This document shows positions 52,516-64,000 of a DNA stretch of 64,000 bases, piece after piece. Each line of letters opens with the position of its first letter. The stretch's first letter is position 1. Position numbers and translations under genes: made by a program. The DNA comes from Narthecium ossifragum (Eukaryota; Streptophyta; Magnoliopsida; Dioscoreales; Nartheciaceae): contig OY986971.1 in the NCBI GenBank assembly GCA_963920575.1, positions 1 to 64,000 on the forward strand. The letters run 5' to 3'. The notes below the pieces were generated by a model that was not told the DNA's origin, did no database searches, and saw only the letters and a list, made by a program, of their open reading frames with translations.

Positions 52516-55500
52516 TAAAAAATAAAAAATGATATGGAAAGGTAAATAAAGCAGGGTAAAAAGTGAAAACTCGATAGTAAAAAGTGAAAAGGTTAAAACC
52601 TAATCTAATTCATTTAGTCTATATAATCCGTATAGGTATATAAGGCATTAGGGAATGTAGTAATGGAAAAAATTAAGAACTTAAAAGTTCGGATGAAAAA
52701 ATAAAAAATGATATGGAAAAGATAAATAAAACAGGGTAAAAATTGAAAACTAGAGAGTAAAAAGTGAAAAACTTAAAACCTAATCTAATCTATTTTGTCT
52801 ACATAATCCGTATAGGTATATAGGGTAATACGAAATGTAGTAATGGAATAAAAATAAGGAGGAAAATGTTCGGATGAAAAAATAAAAAATGATTTGGAAA
52901 AGGTAAATAAAGCAGGGAAAAAAGTGAAAACTGGAGAGTAAAAAGTGAAAAGGTTAAAACCTAATCTAATCTATTTAGTCTACATAATCCGTATAGGTAT
53001 ATAAGGCATTAGGGAATGTAGTAATGGAAAAAAAAATAAGAAGTAAAAAGTTCGGATTAAAAAATAAAAAATGATATGGAAAAGGTAAATAAAGCAGGGT
53101 AAAAAGTGAAAACTAGAGAGTAAAAAGTGAAAAGCTTAAAACCTAATCTAATCTATTTTGTCTCAATAATCCGTATAGGTATATAGGGTAATACGGAATG
53201 TAGAAATGGAAAAAAAATAAGGAGGAAAATGTTCGGATGAAAAAATAAAAAATGATTTGGAAAAGGTAAATAAAGCAGGGTAAAAAGTGAAACTTGGAGA
53301 GTAAAAAATGAAAAGGTTAAATCCTAATCTAATATATTTAGTGTACATAATCCATATAGGTATTTAGGGCAATACGGAATGTAGTAATGGAAAAAAATAC
53401 AGAGGAAAATGTTCGGATGAAAAAATGAAAAATGATTTGGAAAAGGTAAATAAAGCAGGGTAAAAAGTGAAAATTGGAGAGTAAAAACTGAAATGGTTAA
53501 AACCTAATCTAATCTATTTAGTCTACATAATCCGAATAGGTATATAAGGCATTAGGGAATGTAGTAATGGAAAAAAATAAGAAGTAAAAAGTTCAGATTA
53601 AAAAATAAAAAATGATATGGAAAAGGTAAATAAAGCAGGGTAAAAGGTTAAAATTGGGGAGTAAAAAGTGAAAAGGTTAAAACATAATCTAATCTATTTA
53701 TTCTACATAATCCGTATAGGTATATAGGGCATTAGGAAATGTAGTAATGGAAAAAAATAAGAAGTATAAAGTTCGGATTAAGAAATAAAAAATGATATGG
53801 AAAAGGTAAATAAAGCAGGGTAAAAAGTGAAAACTAGAGAGTAAAAAGTGAAAAGTTTAAAAACTAATCTAGTCTATTTAGTCTACATATTCCGTATAGG
53901 TATATAAGGTAATACGGAATGTAGTAATGGAAAAAAAATAAGGAGGAAAATATTCGGATGAAAAAAAAAATGATTTGGAAAAGGTAAATAAAGCAGGGTA
54001 AAAAGTGAAAATTGGAGAGTAAAAAATGAAAAGGTTAAATCCTAATCTAATATATTTAGTGTACATAATCCATATAGGTATATAGGGCAATACGGAATGT
54101 AGTACATGAAAAAAATACGGAGGAAAATGTTCGAATGAAAAAATAAAAAATGATTTGGAAAAGGTAAATAAAGCAGGGTAAAAAGTGAAAATTAGAGTGT
54201 AAAAAGTAAAAAGGTTAAAACCTAATCTAATACATTAAGTGTACATAATCCGTATATGTATATAAGGCATTTGGGAATGTAGTTATGGAAAAAAAATAAG
54301 AAGTAAAAAGTTCGGATTAAAAAATAAAAAATCATATTGAAAAAGTAAATAAAGCAGGGTAAAAAGTGAAAACTAGAGAGTAAAAAGTGAAAAGGTTAAA
54401 ACCTAATCTAATCTATTTAGTCTACATAATCCGCATAGGTATATAAGGCATTAGGGAATGTAGTAATGGAAAAAAATTAGAACAAAAAAGTTCGGATTAA
54501 AAAATAAAAAATGATAAGAAATATGTAAATAAGCAGGGTAAAAAGTGAAATTTGGAGAGTAAATATTGAAAAAGGTTAAAACCTAATCCAATCTTTTTAG
54601 TCTACATAATCCGTATAGGTATATAAGGCATTAGGGAATGTAGTAATGGAAAAAAATAAGAAGTAAAAAGTTCGGTTTAAAAAATAAAAAATGATATGGA
54701 AAGGTAAATAAAGCAGGGTAAAAAGTGAAAACTCGATAGTAAAAAGTGAAAAGGTTAAAACCTAATCTAATTCATTTAGTCTACATAATCCGTATAGGTA
54801 TATAAGGCATTAGGGAATGTAGTAATGGAAAAAATTAAGAACTTAAAAGTTCGGACGAAAAAATAAAAAATGATATGGAAAAGGTAAATAAAACAGGAAA
54901 AAAAGTGAAAACTAGAGAGTAAAAAGTGAAAAGCTTAAAACCTAATCTAATCTATTTAGTCTACATAATCCGCATAGGTATATAAGGCATTAGGGAATGT
55001 AGTAATGGAAAAAAATTAGAACAAAAAAGTTCGGATTAAAAAATAAAAAATGATAAGAAAAATGCAAATAAGCAGGGTAAAAAGTGAAATTTGGAGAGTA
55101 AATATTGAAAAAGGTTAAAACCTAATCCAATCTTTTTAGTATACATAATCCGTATAGGTATATAAGGCATTAGGGAATGTAGTAATGGAAAAAAATAAGA
55201 AGTAAAAAGTTCGATTTAAAAAATAAAAAATGATATGGAAAGGTAAATAAAGCAGGGTAAAAAGTGAAAACTCGATAGTAAAAAGTGAAAAGGTTAAAAC
55301 CTAATCTAATTCATTTAGTCTATATAATCCGTATAGGTATATAAGGCATTAGGGAATGTAGTAATGGAAAAAATTAAGAACTTAAAAGTTCGGATGAAAA
55401 AATAAAAAATGATATGGAAAAGGTAAATAAAACAGAGTAAAAAGTGAAAACTAGAGAGTAAAAAGTGAAAAACTTAAAACCTAATCTAATCTATTTTGTC

Positions 55501-55732
55501 TACATAATCCGTATAGGTATATAGGGTAATACGAAATGTAGTAATGGAATAAAAATAAGGAGGAAAATGTTCGGATGAAAAAATAAAAAATGATTTGGAA
55601 AAGGTAAATAAAGCAGGGAAAAAAGTGAAAACTGGAGAGTAAAAAGTGAAAAGGTTAAAACCTAATCTAATCTATTTATTCTACATAATCCGTATAGCTA
55701 TATAGGGCATTAGGAAATGTAGTAATGGAAAA
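52516..55732 (+). repeat. Mosaic stretch of Q-like and R/T-like monomers
   Basis: From 52516 the order follows Q then R3/T (ATGTAGAAATGG near 53201, TACATATTCCG near 53885, AAAATATTCGGATG near 53947, GTAGTTATGG near 54280). From about 54950 to 55690 it repeats 52250-52990 at an offset of 2701 bp, close to the R period. Private changes include CCGAATAGG near 53533, AGTACATGAAAAAAATACGG near 54101, GTTCGAATG near 54129, TCGGACG near 54851 and AACAGAGTAAAAAG near 55431. No gene or foreign insert was seen. Confidence 0.72.
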
Positions 55733-58700
55733 AAATAAGAAGTAAAAAGGTCGGATTAAAAAATAAAAAATGATATGGAAAAGGTAAATAAAGCAGGGTT
55801 AAAAAGTGAAAACTGGAGAGTAAAAAGTGAAAAAGTTAAAACCTAATCTAACCTATTTAGTCTACATAATCCGTATAGGTATATAAGGCATTAGGGAATG
55901 TAGTAATGGAAAAAATTAAGAAGTTAAAAGTTCGGATGAAAAAATAAAAAATGGTATGGAAAAGGTAAATAAAGCTGGGTAAAAAGTGAAAATTGGAATT
56001 TAAAAAGTAAAAAGTTTAAAACCTAATCTAATACATTTAGTGTACATAATCCGTATAAGTATATAAGGCATTAGGGAATGCAGTAATGGAAAAAAAAATA
56101 AGAAGTAAAAAGTTCGGATTAAAAAATAAAAAAATGATATGGAAAAGGTAAATAAAGCAGGGTAAAAAGTGAAAACTAGAGAGTAAAAAGTGAAAAGCTT
56201 AAAACCTAATCTAATCTATTTTGTCTCAATAATCCGTATAGGTATGTAGGGTAATACGGAATGTAGTAATGGAAAAAAAATGAGGAAAATGTTCGGATGA
56301 AAAAATAAAAAATGATTTGGAAAAGGTAAATAAAGCAGGGTAAAAAGTGAAAATTGGAGAGTAAAAAATGAAAAGGTTAAATCCTAATCTAATATATTTA
56401 GTGTACATAATCCATATAGGTATATAGGGCAATACGGAATGTAGTAATGGAAAAAAATACAGAGGAAAATGTTCGGATGAAAAAATAAAAAATGATTTGG
56501 AAAAGGTAAATAAAGCAGGGTAAAAAGTTAAAATTGGAGAGTAAAAACTGAAATGGTTAAAACCTAATCTAATCTATTTAGTCTACATAATCCGTATAGG
56601 TATATAAGGCATTAGGGAATGTAGTAATGGAAAAAAATAAGAAGTAAAAAGTTCAGATTAAAAAATAAAAAGTGATATTGAAAAGGTAAATAAAGCAGGG
56701 TAAAAAGTGAAAATTGGAGAGTAAAAAGTGAAAAGGTTAAAACATAATCTAATCTATTTATTCTACATAATCCGTATAGGTATATAGGGCATTAGGAAAT
56801 GTAGTAATGGAAAAAAATAAGAAGTATAAAGTTCGGATTAAGAAATAAAAAATGATATGGAAAAGGTAAATAAAGCAGGGTAAAAAGTGATAACTGGAGA
56901 GTAAAAAGTGAAAAGTTTAAAACCTAATCTACTCTATTTAGTCTACATAATCCGTATAGGTATATAAGGTAATACGGAATGTAGTAATGGAAAAAAAATA
57001 AGGAGGAAAATGTTCGGATGAAAAAAAAAAATGATTTGGAAAAGGTAAATAAAGCAGGGTAAAAAGTGAAAATTGGAGAGTAAAAAATGAAAAGGTTAAA
57101 TCCTAATCTAATATATTTAGTGTACATAATCCATATAGGTATATAGGGCAATACGGAATCTAGTAATGGAAAAAAATACGGAGGAAAATGTTCGGATGAA
57201 AAAATAAAAAATGATTTGGAAAAGGTAAATAAAGCAGGGTAAAAAGTGAAAATTAGAGTGTAAAAAGTAAAAAGGTTAAAACCTAATCTAATACATTAAG
57301 TGTACATAATCCGTATATGTATATAAGGCATTAGGGAATGTAGTAATGGAAAAAAATTAGAACAAAAAAGTTCGGATTAAAAAATAAAAAATGATATGAA
57401 AAATGTAAATAAAGCAGGGTAAAAAGTGAAATTTGGAGAGTAAAAAGTGAAAAAGGTGAAAACCTAATCCAATCTTTTTAGTCTACATAATCCGTATAAG
57501 TATATAAGGCATTATGGAATATAGTAATGGAAAAAAATACGAAGTAAAAAGTTCGGATTAAAAAATAAAAAATGATATGGAAAAGGTAAATAAAGCAGGG
57601 TAAAAAGTGAAAACTCGATAGTAAAAAGTGAAAAGGTTAAAACCTAATCTAATTCATTTAGTCTACATAATCCGTATAGGTATATAAGGCATTAGGGAAT
57701 GTAGTAATGGAAAAAATTAAAAACTTAAAAGTTCGGATGAAAAAATAAAAAATGATATGGAAAAGGTAAATAAAACAGGGTAAAAAGTGAAAACTAGAGA
57801 GTAAAAAGTGAAAACCTTAAAACCTAATCTAATCTATTTTGTCTACATAATCCGTATAGGTATATAGGGTAATACGGAATGTAGTAATGGAATAAAAATA
57901 AGGAGGAAAATGTTCGGATGAAAAAATAAAAAATGATTTGGAAAAGGTAAATAAAGCAGGGAAAAAAGTGAAAACTGGAGAGTAAAAAGTGAAAAGGTTA
58001 AAACCTAATCTAATCTATTTAGTCTACATAATCCGTATAGGTATATAAGGCATTAGGGAATGTAGTAATGGAAAAAAAATAAGAAGTAAAAAGTTCGGAT
58101 TAAAAAATAAAAAATGATATGGAAAAGGTAAATAAAGCAGGGTAAAAAGTGAAAACTAGAGAGTAAAAAGTGAAAAGCTTAAAACCTAATCTAATCTATT
58201 TTGTCTCAATAATCCGTATAGGTATATAGGGTAATACGGAATGTAGTAATGGAAAAAAAAATAAGGAGGAAAATGTTCGGATGAAAAAATAAAAAATGAT
58301 TTGGAAAAGGTAAATAAAGCAGGGTAAAAAGTGAAACTTGGAGAGTAAAAAATGAAAAGGTTAAATCCTAATCTAATATATTTAGTGTACATAATCCATA
58401 TAGGTATATAGGGCAATACGGAATGTAGTACTGGAAAAAAATACGGAGGAAAATGTTCGGATGAAAAAATAAAAAATGAGTTGGAAAAGGTAAATAAAGC
58501 AGGGTAAAAAGTGAAAATTAGAGTGTAAAAAGTAAAAAGGTTAAAACCTAATCTAATACATTAAGTGTACATAATCCGTATATGTATATAAGGCATTAGG
58601 GAATGTAGTAATGGAAAAAAAATAAGAAGTAAAAAGTTCGGATTAAAAAATAAAAAATCATATGGAAAAAGTAAATAAAGCAGGGTAAAAAGTGAAAACT

Positions 58701-60770
58701 AGAGAGTAAAAAGTGAAAAGGTTAAAACCTAATCTAATCTATTTAGTCTACATAATCCGCATAGGTATATAAGGCATTAGGGAATGTAGTAATGGAAAAA
58801 AATTAGAACAAAAAAGTTCGGATTAAAAAATAAAAAATGATAAGAAAAATGCAAATAAGCAGGGTAAAAAGTGAAATTTGGAGAGTAAATATTGAAAAAG
58901 GTTAAAACCTAATCCAATCTTTTTAGTATACATAATCCGTATAGGTATATAAGGCATTAGGGAATGTAGTAATGGAAAAAAATAAGAAGTAAAAAGTTCG
59001 ATTTAAAAAATAAAAAATGATATGGAAAGGTAAATAAAGCAGGGTAAAAAGTGAAAACTCGATAGTAAAAAGTGAAAAGGTTAAAACCTAATCTAATTCA
59101 TTTAGTCTATATAATCCGTATAGGTATATAAGGCATTAGGGAATGTTGTAATGGAAAAAATTAAGAACTTAAAAGTTCGGATGAAAAAATAAAAAATGAT
59201 ATGGAAAAGGTAAATAAAACAGGGTAAAAAGTGAAAACTAGAGAGTAAAAAGTGAAAAACTTAAAACCTAATCTAATCTATTTTGTCTACATATTCCGTA
59301 TAGGTATATAGGGTAATACGAAATGTAGTAATGGAATAAAAATAAGGAGGAAAATGTTCGGATGAAAAAATAAAAAATGATTTGGAAAAGGTAAATAAAG
59401 CAGCGAAAAAAGTGAAAACTGGAGAGTAAAAAGTGAAAAGGTTAAAACCTAATCTAATCTATTTAGTCTACATAATCCGTATAGGTATATAAGGCATTAG
59501 GGAATGTAGTAATGGAAAAAAAAATAAGAAGTAAAAAGTTCGGATTAAAAAATAAAAAATGATATGGAAAAGGTAAATAAATTAGGGTAAAAAGTGAAAA
59601 CTAGAGAGTAAAAAGTGAAAAGCTTAAAACCTAATCTAATCTATTTTGTCTCAATAATCCGTATAGGTATATAGGGTAATACGGAATGTAGAAATGGAAA
59701 AAAAATAAGGAGGAAAATGTTCGGATGAAAAAATAAAAAATGATTTGGAAAAGGTAAATAAAGTAGGGTAAAAAGTGAAACTTGGAGAGTAAAAAATGAA
59801 AAGGTTAAATCCTAATCTAATATATTTAGTGTACATAATCCATATAGGTATTTAGGGCAATACGGAATGTAGTAATGGAAAAAAATACAGAGGAAAATGT
59901 TCGGATGAAAAAATGAAAAATGATTTGGAAAAGGTAAATAAAGCAGGGTAAAAAGTGAAAATTGGAGAGTAAAAACTGAAATGGTTAAAACCTAATCTAA
60001 TCTATTTAGTTTACATAATCCGTATAGGTATATAAGGCATTAGGGAATGTAGTAATGGAAAAAAATAAGAAGTAAAAAGTTCAGATTAAAAAATAAAAAA
60101 TGATATGGAAAAGGTAAATAAAGCAAGGTAAAAAGTTAAAATTGGGGAGTAAAAAGTGAAAAGGTTAAAACATAATCTAATCTATTTATTCTACATAATC
60201 CGTATAGGTATATAGGGCATTAGGAAATGTAGTAATGGAAAAAAATAAGAAGTATAAAGTTCGGATTAAGAAATAAAAAATGATATGGAAAAGGTAAATA
60301 AAGCAGGGTAAAAAGTGAAAACTAGAGAGTAAAAAGTGAAAAGTTTAAAAACTAATCTAGTCTATTTAGTCTACATATTCCGTATAGGTATATAAGGTAA
60401 TACGGAATGTAGTAATGGAAAAAAAATAAGGAGGAAAATATTCGGATGAAAAAAAAAATGATTTGGAAAAGGTAAATAAAGCAGGGTAAAAAGTGAAAAT
60501 TGGAGAGTAAAAAATGAAAAGATTAAATCCTAATCTAATATATTTAGTGTACATAATCCATATAGGTATATAGGGCAATACGAAATGTAGTACTGGAAAA
60601 AAATACGGAGGAAAATGTTCGGATGAAAAAATAAAAAATGATTTGGAAAAGGTAAATAAAGCAGGGTAAAAAGTGAAAATTATAGTGTAAAAAGTAAAAA
60701 GGTTAAAACCTAATCTAATATATTAAGTGTACATAATCCGTATATGTATATAAGGCGTTAGGGAATATAG
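55733..60770 (+). repeat. Second copy of the 49066 region (offset 6667 bp), one monomer lost
   Basis: It matches 49066 onward at +6667 bp through about 57340, then at +6488 bp through about 60770. The 179-bp change is the clean absence of one monomer, the TCATATGGAAAAAG type present near 50690-50870, at a join near 57341-57360. Other differences include ATCTACTCTATTT near 56930, AAAAAGGTGAAAACC near 57450 and AATGAGTTGG near 58477. Similarity fades near 60770, where GGCGTTAGGGAATATAG and TCATATGG replace GGCATTTGGGAATGTAG and TCATATTG. Confidence 0.78.
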
Positions 60771-61186
60771 TAATGGAAAAAAAAATAAGAAGTAAAAAGT
60801 TCGGATTAAAAAATAAAAAATCATATGGAAAAAGTAAATAAAGCAGGGTAAAAAGTGAAAACTAGAGAGTAAAAAGTGAAAAGGTTAAAACCTAATCTAA
60901 TATATTTAGTCTACATAATCCGCATAGGTATATAAGGCATTAGGGAATGTAGTAATGGAAAAAAATTAGAACAAAAAAGTTCGGATTAAAAAATAAAAAA
61001 TGATATGAAAAATGTAAATAAAGCAGGGTAAAAAGTGAAATTTGGAGAGTAAAAAGTGAAAAAGGTTAAAACCTAATCCAATCTTTTTAGCCTACATAAT
61101 CCGTATAAGTATATAAGGCATTAGGGAATATAGTAATGGAAAAAAATACGAAGTAAAAAATTCGGATTAAAAAATAAAAAATGATA
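60771..61186 (+). repeat. Monomers between HOR blocks
   Basis: About two and a third monomers of Q-start type (TTAGAACAAAAAAG near 60966, CCAATCTTTTTAG near 61078, then TACGAAG near 61147), with private changes such as TTAGCCTACATAATCC near 61087. They connect the 6667-bp copy with the right-edge 9-mer. Nothing other than satellite is seen. Confidence 0.7.
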
Positions 61187-62809
61187 TGGAAAAGGTAAAT
61201 AAAGCAGGGTAAAAAGTGAAAACTGGAGAGTAAAAAGTGAAAAGGTTAAAACCTAATCTAATTCATTTAGTGTACATAATCCGTATAGGTATATAAGGCA
61301 TTAGGGAATGTAGTAATGGAAAAAATTAAGAACTTAAAAGTTCGGATGAAAAAATAAAAAATGATATGAAAATGGTAAATAAAGCAGGGTAAAAAGTGAA
61401 AATTGGAGTGTAAAAAGTGAAAAGGTTAAAACCTAATCTAATACATTTAGGTTACATAATCCGTATAAGTATATAAGGCATTAGGGAAAGCAGTAATGGA
61501 AAAAAAAATAAGAAGTAAAAAGTTCGGATTAAAAAATAAAAAATGATATGGAAAAGGTAAATAAAGCAGGGGTAAAAGTGAAAACTGGAGAGTAAAAAGT
61601 GAAAAAGTTAAAACCTAATCTAACCTATTTAGTCTACATAATCCATATAGGTATATAAGGCATTAGGGAATGTAGTAATGGAAAAAATTAAGAAGTTAAA
61701 AGTTCGGATGAAAAAATAAAAAATGATTTGGAAAAGGTAAATAAAGCAGGGTAAAAAGTGAAAATTGGAGTGTAAAAAGTAAAAAGGTTAAAACCTAATC
61801 TAATACATTTAGTGTACATAATCCGTATAAGTATATAAAGCATTAAGGAATGTAGTAATGGAAAAAAAATAAGAAGTAAAAAGTTCGGATTAAAAAATAA
61901 AAAATGATATGGAAAAGGTAAATAAAGCAGGGTTAAAAGTGAAAACTAGAGAGTAAAAAGTGAAAAGCTTAAAACCATATCTAATCTATTTTGTCTCAAT
62001 AATCCGTATAGGTATATAGGGTAATACGGAATGTAGTAATGGAAAAAAAATAAGGAGGAAAATGTTCGGATGAAAAAATAAAAAATGATTTGGAAAAGGT
62101 AAATAAAGCAGGGTAAAAAGTGAAAATTGGAGAGTAAAAAATGAAAAGGTTAAATCCTAATCTAATATATTTAGTGTACATAATCCATATAGGTATATAG
62201 GGCAATACGGAATGTAGTAATTGAAAAAAATACAGAGGAAAATGTTCGGATGAAAAAATAAAAAATGATTTGGAAAAGGTAAATAAAGCAGGGTAAAAAG
62301 TGAAAATTGGAGAGTAAAAACTGAAATGGTTAAAACCTAATCTAATCTATTTAGTCTACATAATCCGTATAGGTATATAAGGCATTAGGGAATGTAGTAA
62401 TGGAAAAAAATAATAAGTAAAAAGTTCAGATTAAAAAATAAAAATTGATATGGAATAGGTAAATAAAGCAGGGTAAGAAGTGAAAATTGGAGAGTAAAAT
62501 GTGAAAAGGTTAAAACATAATCTAATCTATTTATTCTATATAATCCGTATAGGTATATAGGGCATTAGGAAATGTAGTAATGGAAAAAAATAAGAAGTAT
62601 AAAGTTCGGATTAAGAAATAAAAAATGATATGGAAAAGGTAAATAAAGCATGGTAAAAAGTGAAAACTGGAGAGTAAAAAGTGAAAAGTTTAAAACCTAA
62701 TCTAATCTATTTAGTCTACATAATCCGTATAGGTATATAAGGTAATACGGAATGTAGTAATGGAAAAAAATTAAGGAGGAAAATGGTCGGATGAAAAAAA
62801 AAAAATGAT
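61187..62809 (+). repeat. HOR Y copy 1 (1623 bp, 9-mer)
   Basis: A nine-monomer unit repeating from 62810. Markers shared by both copies are GGGAAAGCAGTAATGG near 61485, GCAGGGGTAAAAGTG near 61566, AATCCATATAGG near 61640, TATATAAAGCATTA near 61833 and ATTGAAAAAAATACAG near 62220. The copies differ at many sites (for example TTAGGTTACATAATCC near 61447 against TTAGTGTACATAATCC), so they are older than the central duplications. Confidence 0.8.
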
Positions 62810-64000
62810 TTGGAAAAGGTAAATAAAGCAGGGTAAAAAGTGAAAACTGGAGAGTAAAAAGTGAAAAGGTTAAAACCTAATCTAATTCATTTAGTCTACA
62901 TAATCCGTATAGGTATATAAGGCATTAGGGAATGTAGTGATGGAAAAAATTAAGAACTTAAAAGTTCGGATGAAAAAATAAAAAATGATATGGAAATGGT
63001 AAATAAAGCAGGGTAAAAAGTGAAAATTGGAGTGTAAAAAGTGAAAAGGTTAAAACCTAATCTAATACATTTAGTGTACATAATCCATATAAGTATATAA
63101 GGCATTAGGGAAAGCAGTAATGGAAAAAAAATAAGAAGTAAAAAGTTCGGATTAAAAAATAAAAAATGATATGGAAAAGGTAAATAAAGCAGGGGTAAAA
63201 GTGAAAACTTGAGAGTAAAAAGTGAAAAAGTTAAAACCTAATCTAACCTATTTAGTCTACATAATCCATATAGGTATATAAGGCATTAGGGAATGTAGTA
63301 ATGGAAAAAATTAAGAAGTTAAAAGTTCGGATGAAATTATAAAAAATGATTTGGTAAAGGTAAATAAAGCAGGGTAAAAAGTGAAAATTGGAGTGTAAAA
63401 AGTAAAAAGGTTAATACCTAATCTAATACATTTAGTGTACATAATCCGTATAAGTATATAAAGCATTAGGGAATGTAGTAATGGAAAAAAAATAAGAAGT
63501 AAAAAGTTCGGATTAAAAAATAAAAAATGATATGGAAAAGGTAAATAAAGCAGGGTAAAAAGTGAAAACTAGAGAGTAAAAAGTGAAAAGCTTAAAACCT
63601 AATCTAATCTATTTTGTCTCAATAATCCGTATAGGTATATAGGGTAATACGGAATGTAGTAATGGAAAAAAAATAAGGAGGAAAATGTTCGGATGAAAAA
63701 ATAAAAAATGATTTGGAAAAGGTAAATAAAGCAGGGTAAAAAGTGAAAATTGGAGAGTAAAAAATGAAAAGGTTAAATCCTAATCTAATATATTTAGTGT
63801 ACATAATCCATATAGGTATATAGGGCAATACGGAATGTAGTAATTGAAAAAAATACAGAGGAAAATGTTCGGATGAAAAAATAAAAAATGATTTGGAAAA
63901 GGTAAATAAAGCAGGGTAAAAAGTGAAAATTGGAGAGTAAAAACTGAAATGGTTAAAACCTAATCTAATCTATTTAGTCTACATAATCCGTATAGGTATA
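62810..64000 (+). repeat. HOR Y copy 2, cut by window edge
   Basis: It matches Y1 at +1623 bp as far as the window allows (1191 bp). Private changes include GTAGTGATGG near 62936, AAAACTTGAGAG near 63204, GATGAAATTATAAAAAATG near 63330, GATTTGGTAAAGG near 63350 and GGTTAATACC near 63409. The array clearly continues past the edge. Confidence 0.78.

Larger units (their letters stand above)
1..64000 (+). repeat. Tandem ~180-bp AT-rich satellite array filling the window
   Basis: The window is made of head-to-tail copies of one monomer, recognisable by the recurring anchors GGAATGTAGTAATGG, GTTCGGATTAAAAAAT, GTAAATAAAGCAGGG, GTAAAAAGTGAAAA and CATAATCCGTATAGG in the same order. Twelve units measured at the left end are 179-182 bp, giving about 355 units overall. 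Orientation never changes and no foreign sequence interrupts the array. A 180-bp unit length and nested higher-order organisation are known properties of many centromeric satellites. The centromeric role here is inferred from that resemblance and is not shown by the sequence. Heterochromatic knob or pericentromeric satellite is the main alternative. I do not recognise the family. No promoter, splice or RNA-gene signal stands out. Confidence 0.97.

Noticed and set aside
692..63828. Recurrent minus-strand open frames of 61-76 codons with nearly the same peptide
   Set aside because: They follow the satellite period. Many depend on a TTG rather than ATG start. They are interrupted by A-run indels with no sign of frame preservation (for example 1402-1620 against 692-901). 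They exist because one monomer class lacks stops in one frame. No coding signal or partner gene is present.
1..64000. CRISPR-like array of regularly spaced repeats
   Set aside because: Units are contiguous and similar over their whole length. There are no unique spacers of constant size and no cas genes.
1..64000. Bacterial or phage origin of the window
   Set aside because: Sixty-four kilobases of 180-bp satellite with nested higher-order repeats and no genes is not known in prokaryote or phage genomes. A eukaryotic source is far more likely.

Overview
The whole 64 kb window is one uninterrupted tandem array of an AT-rich satellite. The monomer is about 180 bp (179-182 bp in the units I measured), so the window holds roughly 355 monomers, all head-to-tail in the same orientation. 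I see no protein-coding gene, rRNA, tRNA, transposon, CRISPR array or telomere run. Both window edges lie inside the array. A 180-bp monomer (nucleosome plus linker length), organised into higher-order repeats (HORs) with near-identical copies, is typical of a eukaryotic centromere or large heterochromatic block. The length is especially common in plant centromeres, but some animals have it too. I do not recognise the satellite family and cannot name the organism. A hand count on a consensus monomer gives about 50% A, 23% T, 20% G and 7% C, so the + strand is strongly purine-rich and G over C, and this does not change sign anywhere.

The content lies in how the monomers are arranged. Reading recurring private variants gives this layout. 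(1) 1-641: more diverged monomers not in the local HORs. (2) 642-6403: four tandem copies (X1-X4) of a 1441-bp 8-mer. (3) 6404-12540: two copies (Q1, Q2) of a 3068-bp 17-mer. (4) 12541-21557: X5 X6 Q3 Q4, so that an X X Q Q block of about 9017 bp is itself duplicated. (5) 21558-25908: a partial third block, X7 plus a truncated Q5. (6) 23546-31667: nearly three copies (R1-R3) of a 2704-bp 15-mer, overlapping the end of Q5. (7) 26534-39687: two copies (T1, T2) of a 6577-bp unit, each containing a 270-bp monomer with an internal 89-bp duplication. (8) 38722-45941: two copies (U1, U2) of a 3610-bp 20-mer. (9) 44580-52515: two copies (V1, V2) of a 3968-bp 22-mer. (10) 52516-55732: a mosaic of R-like and Q-like pieces. 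(11) 55733-about 60770: a 6667-bp-offset copy of 49066 onward that has lost one monomer. (12) 61187-64000: a 1623-bp 9-mer, one full copy and one cut by the window edge.

The array therefore looks built by repeated, overlapping unequal exchanges of different lengths, whose breakpoints can in several cases be placed to within tens of bases. The left edge (1-723) and the right edge (about 61.2-64 kb) share monomer types and are more diverged than the middle, which fits expansion from inside an older array.

The recurrent 61-76 codon open frames on the minus strand are by-products of one stop-poor monomer class and are not annotated as genes. All coordinates, periods and variants were read by eye. 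HOR limits are uncertain by tens of bases wherever neighbouring monomers are identical across the breakpoint.
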